From Planctomycetota bacterium (lineage in GTDB: Bacteria > Planctomycetota > Planctomycetia > Pirellulales > UBA1268), in the NCBI GenBank assembly GCA_016872555.1, contig VGZO01000030.1, forward strand, positions 1 through 51,373: a stretch of 51,373 bases of DNA, read 5' to 3'. Under the pieces are notes generated by a model. It was not told the DNA's origin and did no database searches. It was given only the letters and a program-made list of their open reading frames with translations. This document shows, one piece after another, positions 9,208 to 16,544 of this stretch. Made by a program: the position numbers and the translations under genes. Numbering within the stretch: position 1 is the first letter of the stretch; each line of letters starts with the position of its first letter.

Positions 9208-9780
9208 CTACGGCTGCCGCGGATGGCGTGCCCGCCACGATGAGGGTTCGATGGGGTTGTCGGCAGCCCACAGGCCACGCCGTTCGCGCCGGGCGGCGCT
9301 CTCCGCGGCCACCAGGTCGGGATCGGGCGCGCGGTTGAAGACCCAGGCATACCCCTGGCTGACGAGCCGGGTGTTCACATCGACGCCCTCCACCCGCAAC
9401 CGTCCCAGCACGCGGCCGTGCTGGTCGAGCCCGTGCGACTCGACCGCGATCCGGCGTCCCCCCACCTGGGCGGCGAGGGCATCACGGGCCTCGCGGCCGA
9501 ACGGCTGGTCGTATTCGGGGGCGTCGATATCGACCAGGCGGATCGGTTGATTGCCTCCGTCGGGGGCTTTCGCGGTCACCGTGTCGCCGTCGTTCACCGT
9601 GACCACCAGCCAATCGCCTGCGGTCGCGGCGTCCTGCCTCCGGCAGCGTTCGACCCCGGCGACGATCAGGCTCGCGGCAAGCGCCGCCACGAGGTGCTGC
9701 ACCGGCACGCCGCGCCGCCTCCGCCGCCGTGGGGGTCGGCGCGGGGCAGAGCGATCGGGCGGCTGGTCGCGCGACGCCAT
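9208..9780 (-). CDS. Membrane-anchored thermonuclease-family (SNase-like) nuclease
   Basis: This protein of 190 residues begins with a very basic stretch (RRPPRRRRRRG) and one hydrophobic segment (about 29-43), which should anchor it with the catalytic domain outside the cytoplasm. The staphylococcal nuclease core follows: VNDGDTV, then IRLVDIDAPE with Arg81 and Glu89, then QHGRVLGRL with Arg123. These match the catalytic Arg-Glu-Arg and the calcium-binding Asp residues of the family. The C-terminal NTRLVSQGYAWVF and RRGLWA blocks are also typical. It likely cleaves DNA or RNA extracellularly for nutrient use or defence. It is 109 bp upstream of the ketosynthase-like gene on the same strand and may be cotranscribed. 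Confidence 0.88.
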   Translation of the reverse strand: MASRDQPPDRSAPRRPPRRRRRRGVPVQHLVAALAASLIVAGVERCRRQDAATAGDWLVVTVNDGDTVTAKAPDGGNQPIRLVDIDAPEYDQPFGREARDALAAQVGGRRIAVESHGLDQHGRVLGRLRVEGVDVNTRLVSQGYAWVFNRAPDPDLVAAESAARRERRGLWAADNPIEPSSWRARHPRQP

Positions 9781-9798
9781 CGGGGGGTGCGTCAGGAG

Positions 9799-9826
9799 TT
9801 GACAGATGATCGGGCGGATGTGAAAT
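9799..9826 (+). promoter_or_regulatory. Candidate sigma-70 type promoter for the LRR lipoprotein
   Basis: A perfect TTGACA at 9799-9804 is followed after 16 bases by TGAAAT at 9821-9826 (four of six matches to the -10 consensus) in a locally AT-richer patch. It points toward the lipoprotein start at 9944. It lies just outside the divergent nuclease gene that starts at 9780. Such a clean -35 is unlikely by chance in DNA this GC-rich, but promoter rules in this phylum are poorly known. Confidence 0.4.
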
Positions 9827-9943
9827 CTAAACTACCCGTCAGGCAGGGCCCACGCTGCCCCCGAAATGGTGGGAGGTGGGCCGGTGGACACCGCAGGGGA
9901 GCGGTGCATCGGTCGCGGCGGACGATGGGATGCGGGCGTGGCC

Positions 9944-10510
9944 ATGGCGTGGGTACGTTGGCTCGTGATCGTCACGGTCGCCGTGACCATCGGTTGTTCC
10001 CGCCCACCGGAAAAGCGTGCCGAGAGCCTCGCGCGGAGTCTCGGCGGCCGGGCGGTGTTCGACGACGACCGGCTGTTCCGTTTCGAGATGCAGCGCTCCC
10101 GGATCCGCGACGACGATCTCGGCCAACTCGTCGGCTGGGTGCCGGAGGTCGAGGAGATCGAATGCACCCAGACGCGGATCACCGACCAGGGGGTCGCCCG
10201 GCTGACGGGGCTCGGAAAGCTCCGCAAGCTGACGCTGTCGAGCACGAAGATCACCAATGCCGCCCTCGGCCATCTCGCCGGCTGCCCGAAGCTCACCGAT
10301 CTTTATCTGGTGCAGACGGCGATCGACGACCAGGCGATCGACGTGCTGGCGACGATGACGAACCTGCGGAAGCTCGGCCTGTCCGGGACGGATCTGTCGC
10401 CCGCAGGAGTCGAACGCCTCCGCGAGTCGCTGCCCGGTGCGACGATCTTCGCCGAGGCGATCGGCACCCGCTCCAAGTCCGCCGGCGTGAAGCGCACCGA
10501 CGGAACGTGA
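9944..10510 (+). CDS. Leucine-rich-repeat lipoprotein
   Basis: Starting at ATG 9944 gives 188 residues with a short lipoprotein signal (VRWLVIVTVAVTIGC, lipid-modified Cys18). After it come about four leucine-rich repeats of the planctomycete/GALA type, with blocks such as LRKLTLSSTKITNAAL and LTDLYLVQTAIDDQAI. The repeats probably form a curved binding surface on the outside of the inner or outer membrane; the partner is unknown. The open frame continues upstream to 9866, but that extension is charged and would bury the signal. It is divergent from the nuclease gene and convergent, 25 bp apart, with the next DUF1501 gene. Confidence 0.8.
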   Translation: MAWVRWLVIVTVAVTIGCSRPPEKRAESLARSLGGRAVFDDDRLFRFEMQRSRIRDDDLGQLVGWVPEVEEIECTQTRITDQGVARLTGLGKLRKLTLSSTKITNAALGHLAGCPKLTDLYLVQTAIDDQAIDVLATMTNLRKLGLSGTDLSPAGVERLRESLPGATIFAEAIGTRSKSAGVKRTDGT

Positions 10511-10535
10511 CGGTGGCGCTCGGCGGCGGCGTGCG

Positions 10536-11951
10536 TCAGGCCAGCCAGTCGTCGATCACCCGGCCGTGGACGTCGGTGAGGCGGAAATCGCGCCCGCTGT
10601 GCCGGTAGGTGAGGCGGGTGTGGTCGAGCCCGAGCAGATGGAGGATGGTCGCCTGGAGGTCGTGGACGTGCACCGGTTTCTCCACCGCCTTGAAGCCGAG
10701 CTCGTCGGTGGCGCCGTGGACCGTTCCACCACGGACCCCGCCACCGGCCATCCAGACGGTGAACCCGTGGTGGTTGTGGTCGCGGCCCGAGGCGACCGTC
10801 ACGTTGCCCGGTGAGGGGAGCTCGATCGTCGGTGTCCGGCCGAACTCGCCCCCCCAGAGGACGACGGTGCTCTCCAGCATCCCCAGACCCACCAGGTCGT
10901 CGAGCAGCGCACCGATCGCCTGATCGCACTCCTTGGCGAGCCTGCGATGGGCCTTCTCGATGTGTTCGTGGCTGTCCCACGGCTGTCCCTCGCCGTGCCA
11001 GACCTGCACGTAGCGGACGCCGCGCTCGACGAGGCGCCGGGCGATGAGCATCTGCCGCCCCTGCACGTCGTCGCCGTAGCGTTCGCGGACATGCTTCGGT
11101 TCGTGGGTGACGTCGAAGGCCTCGCTCGCCTCCGCCTGCATCCGCCAGGCCAGTTCCATCGACGCCAGACGGGCCTCGAGCTGCGGATCGTGGGGGCGGG
11201 CGGCGAGGTGGTCGCGGTCGAGGGTCGCGGTGAGGTCGAGTTGGCGGCGCTGGGTGGGGCGGTCGAGCACCGGGTGGCGGACGTGCTCGACGAGCTCCTC
11301 GACCGTCTTCTTCCGAGTGTCGACGTAGGTGCCCTGGTAGGCCCCGGGGAGGAAGGCACTCCGCCAGTTCTCGGTGCCCTTGATCGGATAGCCGCCGGGG
11401 CACATGGCGACGAATCCGGGAAGGTTCTGGTTCTCGGTTCCCAGTCCGTAGGTCACCCAGGCGCCGGCCGCGGGGCGCACCAGCCGGCCGTCGCCACAGT
11501 TCATCAGCATCAGCGACGGCTCGTGGTTGGGCACGTCGGCGTGCATCGACCGCACCACGAGGAGCCGGTCGGCGTGGCGCGCCACCGACGGAAAGAGATC
11601 ACTGATCTCCAGCCCGCTGTCGCCGTGGCGGGCGAAGGCGAACGGCGAGGGGAGGGCGGCCCCGGTGCGCCGCTCCGTGGGCAGCCGACCGGGCACCTCC
11701 TGCCCCGCGTACTTCTCGAGGGCTGTCTTCCGATCGAAGGTATCGAGGTGGCTCGGGCCACCGTTGGCGAACAGATGGATCACCGCCCGCGCCCGCGCGG
11801 CGAAATGCGGGGGCCGCGGTGCCAGTGAGCGCGGAGCCGCCGGTCCGCCGCCGTCGCCGGCCGCCGTCCCGGTGAGCAAGTCGCTCGCCCCCAGCCAGCC
11901 GATCCCCAGGCCGGTGCGGACGAGGGCATCACGTCGCGTGAGGGCATCCAT
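10536..11951 (-). CDS. DUF1501 family protein, Tat-exported
   Basis: This is a 471-residue protein starting MDALTRRDALVRTGLG, a twin-arginine signal. DUF1501 landmarks are FANGGPSHLDTFDRK near the N-terminus and WGGEFGRTP and GRDHNHHGF near the C-terminus, as expected for a metal-dependent member of the alkaline phosphatase/sulfatase fold. Its specific substrate is unknown. ATG 11951 was chosen because the open frame upstream of it has no signal-like sequence and runs into the preceding gene. The preceding DUF1549/DUF1553 gene ends 35 bp upstream on the same strand, so the two form an operon with the same order as the pair at 1020-5644. Confidence 0.9.
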   Translation of the reverse strand: MDALTRRDALVRTGLGIGWLGASDLLTGTAAGDGGGPAAPRSLAPRPPHFAARARAVIHLFANGGPSHLDTFDRKTALEKYAGQEVPGRLPTERRTGAALPSPFAFARHGDSGLEISDLFPSVARHADRLLVVRSMHADVPNHEPSLMLMNCGDGRLVRPAAGAWVTYGLGTENQNLPGFVAMCPGGYPIKGTENWRSAFLPGAYQGTYVDTRKKTVEELVEHVRHPVLDRPTQRRQLDLTATLDRDHLAARPHDPQLEARLASMELAWRMQAEASEAFDVTHEPKHVRERYGDDVQGRQMLIARRLVERGVRYVQVWHGEGQPWDSHEHIEKAHRRLAKECDQAIGALLDDLVGLGMLESTVVLWGGEFGRTPTIELPSPGNVTVASGRDHNHHGFTVWMAGGGVRGGTVHGATDELGFKAVEKPVHVHDLQATILHLLGLDHTRLTYRHSGRDFRLTDVHGRVIDDWLA

Positions 11952-11986
11952 GGGATCGTTCCCAAATTCGGGGCACCGTCGGCGGA

Positions 11987-14848
11987 TCAATCGACGAACT
12001 GGAACTCCGCCGTCGCGAGCAGGGCTTGGGCGAGCCGGCACCAGCAGTCGAAATCGGTGGGGCCGGCCGCATCCGCTTCCCGATCACGCTCCAGCCAGGC
12101 GCGGGCGGTGATCCGCTCGCCGGCAGTGGGACCGCGGGACAGCACCGCCCGCCACAGTCGCGCGAGCCGCTCGTCGTCGGCCGCCCCGCTGCCCGCCTCG
12201 CGCGCCGATCGCCCGGCGACCCCCCGGGCGGCCTCCACCACCAGCGGCGCGTTGAGCACCGTGAGCGACTGCTGCGGCACGCTCGTCCGCGGCCGCACGT
12301 GGACGGCGGTGTCGGGATTGGCCAGGTCGAAGATCCGGAGGGTGCCGGGCACGTCTTGGCGGTCGAGCCGCGTGTAGAGGCTGCGCCGGTCGGCAGAATC
12401 CTTCGTCAGCGGATCGCTCCCCGGTCCACCCCGGCGGTTCGTCGACAGGGTGCCGGCCGCGCTGAGGAGCGAGTCGCGGAACGCCTCCCAATCGAGACGG
12501 CGGCGGTTGGCGCGGGCGAGCAGCCGGTTGTCGGGGTCGATCGCCGCGGCAGCGGCGGCGGTGGCGCTCGACTGCCGCCAGGCGCGGCTGGTGACGATCT
12601 CGCGGTGCAGCCAGCGGAGGCTCCAGTGCCCCTCCTCGATGAAGCGGCGCGCGAGATCGTCGAGCAGCTCGGGGTGGCTCGGGGCCTCGCCGCGGAGGCC
12701 CAGATCGCCGGGGGTCGGCACGAGGCCGCTGCCGACATGATGCGTCCAGACCCAATTGACGATCACCCGTGCGGTGAGGGGATTGTCGGCGGCGACGATC
12801 GCCTTGGCGAGCTCCAGCCGGCCGCTCGTCTGCGTGGGTAGCTCGACACCGCCGAGGATCTCCGGGAGGCGCCGGGGCACGCGGTCGCCGGGCCGGCCGG
12901 GATTGCCACGGATGAGGATCTGGCTGTCGTGGGGTTGATCGGCGTCGACGAGGACCATCGCCTTGGGGGGTCCGCCGGGAGCCTCGGCCTCGTGCCGGAC
13001 GATGTCCTGCCGGCGCTTGCGCGCTTCGTTCTGCTCGGCGACGGTCGCGACCCGCATCGCCTCCGCCTGCGCCAGCACCAGTGGTGTGCCCTCCGCCCCG
13101 AGCAGCGCCCGGACCTCCGCCATCCCGTCGGGATCGGTCCCCGGGGCAGGGCCGCCGGCCATCTCCGGTGCCGCGCGCAGGATCACCCGCGCATAGGCCT
13201 CGGCCAGCGCGCGGAGCGAGTCGGGCGCGGACGAGCGCAGTTCGGCGAGCACGAGCGGATTGACGACCGTGGCGGGCGGGGCCTCGCCCCAGACGGCCAG
13301 CAGGTCGCGCACCGCGGCCCCCAGTTCGGCGTCGGGGCGACCCTCGAGGGCGACCCACGGCCCGAGGACGGGATGATTCGCATCATGGCGGTTGACGAGC
13401 GCCGCGAGCCGGTCGATGAGGAACTGCTGCAGGTCGTAGCCATCGGCCGTCCGCGGGGGGCGGTTGTCGGCGTTGCGCGGCGCCGGGCGGGCGGTTTCCA
13501 TGAAGTAGTCGGCCGCGTGGGCCACCGCCTCGCGGGAGCCGCGTGCCTGGACCGCCTGCTCGTGGGCAGGGATCGCCGCCCGGAGCTCGGCCAACCGGGC
13601 GGCGAACGCCTCGGCCTCGGGGCCGGGGGGTGCCGGGCCGATCACCGGCAGGGCGTCGGGGATCCGCGAACTGGCGAACACGCCGTGGAGGGCGTAGTAG
13701 TCGGCCGTCCCGATCGGCTCGTACTTGTGGTCGTGGCAGCGGGCGCAGGCGACCGTGAGCCCCATCAGGCCGCGCGTCACCAGATCGATCCGGTCGTCGA
13801 TGATGTCGTGGGTGTTGCCGAGGAAGGTCCGCCCCACGGTGAGGAACCCGAGGGCGGCGAGGTCGGCGGAATCGACCGGCGGTTCGATCCGGTCCGCCGC
13901 CAGCTGGAGGGTGACGAAGCGGTCGTAGGGGAGATCCGCGGCGAGCGCCCGCACGACCCAGTCGCGGTAGGTCCAGGCGAAGGGATAGCGCGGATCCTGG
14001 TTCGCGAACGCGTAGCCCATCGTGTCGGCATAGCGGGCGAGATCGAGCCACTTGCGGGCCCAGTGTTCGGCGTGCTCGGGCGTGGCGAGCAAACGGTCGA
14101 CGAGCGCCCGGTAGGCCTCCTCGGTCGGCGCCGAGACGAACGCATCGGCCTCGTCGGCCGGTGGCGGCAGACCGACGAGGTCAAACCACAGCCGGCGGTG
14201 GAGTTCGCGTGGTGCCGCCTCCGCGGACGGCGACAGACCGGCGGCGGAGATCGCGGCGAGAAGGAAGCGATCGATCGGGGAAGTCCACGTCGATCCAGCG
14301 GGAGCGGTGGCTGGTTCTGGGGGGGCATGACGCACGGGGGGGCGGTAGCCCCAGTGCCCACCGCGGGCGGCGGCGATCCTGTCGGCCAGGGGAAGGCTCG
14401 CCAGGTCGATCGCGCCACCGGAGTCGGGCCACGGTGCACCGGCTGCGATCCATGATTCGAGCACCGCGACTTCCTCGGCCGGAAGCGGCTCGTCGGGGGG
14501 CATCGCCGCCAGGTCGCCGGTCCGCCTGATCGCGGCCACCAGCCGGCTGGCGGCGACGTCACCCGGAACGACGACAGGCCCGCCGTCGCCCCCCTTGTCG
14601 AGCGCCTGGCGGCTGTCGAGCCGCAGTCCCGCCTCGGCGACGCCCGGGCCGTGGCACCGCTGGCAGCGCGCCACCAGCACCGGCCGGACGCGCTGCTCGA
14701 ACTGCGTCTCGGCGGCTCGGGCGTCGGCGGGGGGAGGCTCGGCCGCACGCGCGCTTGCCGCCCAGGCCACGAGCATGGCCGCCAGCAGGATCGCCGCCGC
14801 AGCCGGGCGTGACCGAACGCGGCGGTAGGAAAAAACCAGCTTCACCAT
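11987..14848 (-). CDS. Exported cytochrome c/DUF1549/DUF1553 protein
   Basis: This protein of about 953 residues has a signal peptide (ILLAAMLVAWAASARA), a cytochrome c-like domain with CQRCHGPG, DUF1549 with WARKWLDLARYADTMG and CARCHDHKYEPIGTADYY, and a C-terminal DUF1553 (NPLTARVIVNWVWTHH). Two CxxCH motifs suggest covalent haem in the first domain at least. Unlike the protein at 1020-4205 it has a long helical insert between the two DUF regions rather than a predicted sandwich. The start at ATG 14848 begins the signal peptide; the frame is open to 15034 but that part is arginine- and proline-rich. A divergent DUF1501 gene starts 211 bp away. It heads an operon with the DUF1501 gene downstream. 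Confidence 0.9.
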   Translation of the reverse strand: MVKLVFSYRRVRSRPAAAAILLAAMLVAWAASARAAEPPPADARAAETQFEQRVRPVLVARCQRCHGPGVAEAGLRLDSRQALDKGGDGGPVVVPGDVAASRLVAAIRRTGDLAAMPPDEPLPAEEVAVLESWIAAGAPWPDSGGAIDLASLPLADRIAAARGGHWGYRPPVRHAPPEPATAPAGSTWTSPIDRFLLAAISAAGLSPSAEAAPRELHRRLWFDLVGLPPPADEADAFVSAPTEEAYRALVDRLLATPEHAEHWARKWLDLARYADTMGYAFANQDPRYPFAWTYRDWVVRALAADLPYDRFVTLQLAADRIEPPVDSADLAALGFLTVGRTFLGNTHDIIDDRIDLVTRGLMGLTVACARCHDHKYEPIGTADYYALHGVFASSRIPDALPVIGPAPPGPEAEAFAARLAELRAAIPAHEQAVQARGSREAVAHAADYFMETARPAPRNADNRPPRTADGYDLQQFLIDRLAALVNRHDANHPVLGPWVALEGRPDAELGAAVRDLLAVWGEAPPATVVNPLVLAELRSSAPDSLRALAEAYARVILRAAPEMAGGPAPGTDPDGMAEVRALLGAEGTPLVLAQAEAMRVATVAEQNEARKRRQDIVRHEAEAPGGPPKAMVLVDADQPHDSQILIRGNPGRPGDRVPRRLPEILGGVELPTQTSGRLELAKAIVAADNPLTARVIVNWVWTHHVGSGLVPTPGDLGLRGEAPSHPELLDDLARRFIEEGHWSLRWLHREIVTSRAWRQSSATAAAAAAIDPDNRLLARANRRRLDWEAFRDSLLSAAGTLSTNRRGGPGSDPLTKDSADRRSLYTRLDRQDVPGTLRIFDLANPDTAVHVRPRTSVPQQSLTVLNAPLVVEAARGVAGRSAREAGSGAADDERLARLWRAVLSRGPTAGERITARAWLERDREADAAGPTDFDCWCRLAQALLATAEFQFVD

Positions 14849-15059
14849 ACGTTCATCGTATCCGCCCGGCGCGGGGGATGACCGAAAGCGTCCGGCCGAC
14901 CCCGGGGCGGGAAGGGTGCGGTGCGGCCGATCACGCCGAGGCTGAAAACAGCGTGGTTTTGCCCTGGAGGGGGCGCGCGGGAGGGGTACAATCGGGCCGT
15001 GATGCGGCAGGGCAGCGGCGGCCCGTGCGGGCACTGGGTCGCGGTCGAGGGGGTGTGCC

Positions 15060-16448
15060 GTGGGTGGTCGGTTGCCTCATCCCTGCCGCGGTCCCGTCCC
15101 CCGCCGGGAGGTGCTGCGGATCGGCGGCCTGGGGGCGCTGGGGGTGAGCCTCGGCGACCTCGTCTCGCGGCGGAAGGTCGCCGGTGCGGCCGCGCCGGCC
15201 GGCACTGCCCGGGCGCGCAACTGCATCGTGCTGTTCCTCGCCGGCGGTCCGCCGCAGCACGAGACGTTCGACCCCAAGCCGGCGGCCCCCGTCGAGATCC
15301 GCGGGCCGTTCCTGCCGGTATCGACGAGCGTGCCGGGGGTGGCGTTCTGCGAGCTCTTGCCGCGGCTGGCCCGGCGCGCCGACCGGCTGTGCGTGATCCG
15401 CTCGATGACCACCGGGATCCATTCCCATTCCACCAGCGGCTGCTTCATGCTCACCGGCCACGAGCCGGCGAGCGTCGCCGAGAACGTCCCCGCCAGCGCC
15501 GCCGACTGGCCGAGCATCGCCGCGGCGGTGGGAGCGCTGCGGCCGGCCGACGACGGCCCGCTCGACGCGGTCGTGATCCCCGAAGGCCTCGTCAACAACC
15601 CCGCCATCCCCTGGCCCGGCCAGAATGGCGGCTTCATGGGGGCGGCCTGGCATCCGCACCTGCTGCGCTGCGACCCGTCGGCGGCGCGCCTCGAGATCGA
15701 CGGGCTGTCGGTGCCCGCCGAGGCCGTCCGTCGCCTCGGCGCCAGGCGCGGCCTGCTCGAGTCTCTCGACGGCCTGGCGATTGCCGGCAGCCAGGGGCTG
15801 CTCGAGGCCCAGCGCGTGCGCCACGAGGCGTTCGAGCTGCTCTCCGCCGGCGCCACGCGCCGGGCGCTCGAGATCGAGCGCGAGACGGAGGCGACGCGCG
15901 ACCGCTACGGCCGGACGAAGTTCGGCCAGAGCGTGCTCCTCGCCCGCCGCCTGGTCGAGGCGGGGGTCCGGCTCGTGCAGGTCAACTACCCGCGCGAGCC
16001 CGGCGACACGACCTCCAACAATCCGCTGTGGGACACCCACGTCGACAACGCCGGCCGGCTCGAGCGCGTCCTCTGCCCGTCGTTCGATACGGCATTGGCG
16101 GCACTGCTCGACGACCTCGCCGAACGCGGCCTCCTCGACGACACGCTGGTGGTGGCGATGGGGGAGTTCGGCCGCACACCGCGGATCAACCCCTCCGGCG
16201 GCCGCGACCACTGGGGGAGCGTGTTTTCGGTGGCGCTGGCCGGCGCCGGCCTCCCCGGCGGCGCGGTGATCGGCGCGAGCGACGCCCACGGCGCCCAGCC
16301 GACGCTCCGCCCCGTCCGTCCCCCCGACCTCGCGGCGACGATCTTCCAGTTGCTCGGGATCGCCCCGGCGACCGAGTTCCGCGACGGCCTCGGCCGGCCC
16401 CTGGCGCTGGTCACCGGTGGTGAGCCCCTGGCGGAGCTGGTCGGGTAG
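15060..16448 (+). CDS. DUF1501 family protein, Tat-exported, standing alone
   Basis: This protein of 462 residues starts at GTG 15060, with GAGGGGG about eight bases upstream. The twin-arginine signal is VPRREVLRIGGLGALG. DUF1501 motifs are FLAGGPPQHETFDPKP, GEFGRTPRINPSGGRDHWG and a C-terminal block typical of the family. The segment GRTKFGQSVLLARRLVEAG is the usual central helix. It has no DUF1549 partner on its strand, but is divergently arranged with one (14848) across a shared 211-bp control region. That region contains a possible -10 box, TACAAT at 14987-14992. The gene converges with the four-gene operon that ends at 16545. Confidence 0.88.
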   Translation: MGGRLPHPCRGPVPRREVLRIGGLGALGVSLGDLVSRRKVAGAAAPAGTARARNCIVLFLAGGPPQHETFDPKPAAPVEIRGPFLPVSTSVPGVAFCELLPRLARRADRLCVIRSMTTGIHSHSTSGCFMLTGHEPASVAENVPASAADWPSIAAAVGALRPADDGPLDAVVIPEGLVNNPAIPWPGQNGGFMGAAWHPHLLRCDPSAARLEIDGLSVPAEAVRRLGARRGLLESLDGLAIAGSQGLLEAQRVRHEAFELLSAGATRRALEIERETEATRDRYGRTKFGQSVLLARRLVEAGVRLVQVNYPREPGDTTSNNPLWDTHVDNAGRLERVLCPSFDTALAALLDDLAERGLLDDTLVVAMGEFGRTPRINPSGGRDHWGSVFSVALAGAGLPGGAVIGASDAHGAQPTLRPVRPPDLAATIFQLLGIAPATEFRDGLGRPLALVTGGEPLAELVG

Positions 16449-16544
16449 CGGCCGGTCGGGCACGCCGGCGCCCCGGGCGCGGCGACGGGCGCGGCCAGTG
16501 CGGACCGTTGCACCCCGCAGCGAGGAGCAGCCGGCGCGCGCCTT

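Noticed and set aside
16449-16544. Possible terminator between convergent genes
   Set aside because: It contains a GCGCCC/GGGCGC palindrome with a one-base loop and no T-run on either strand, so it cannot be called a terminator.
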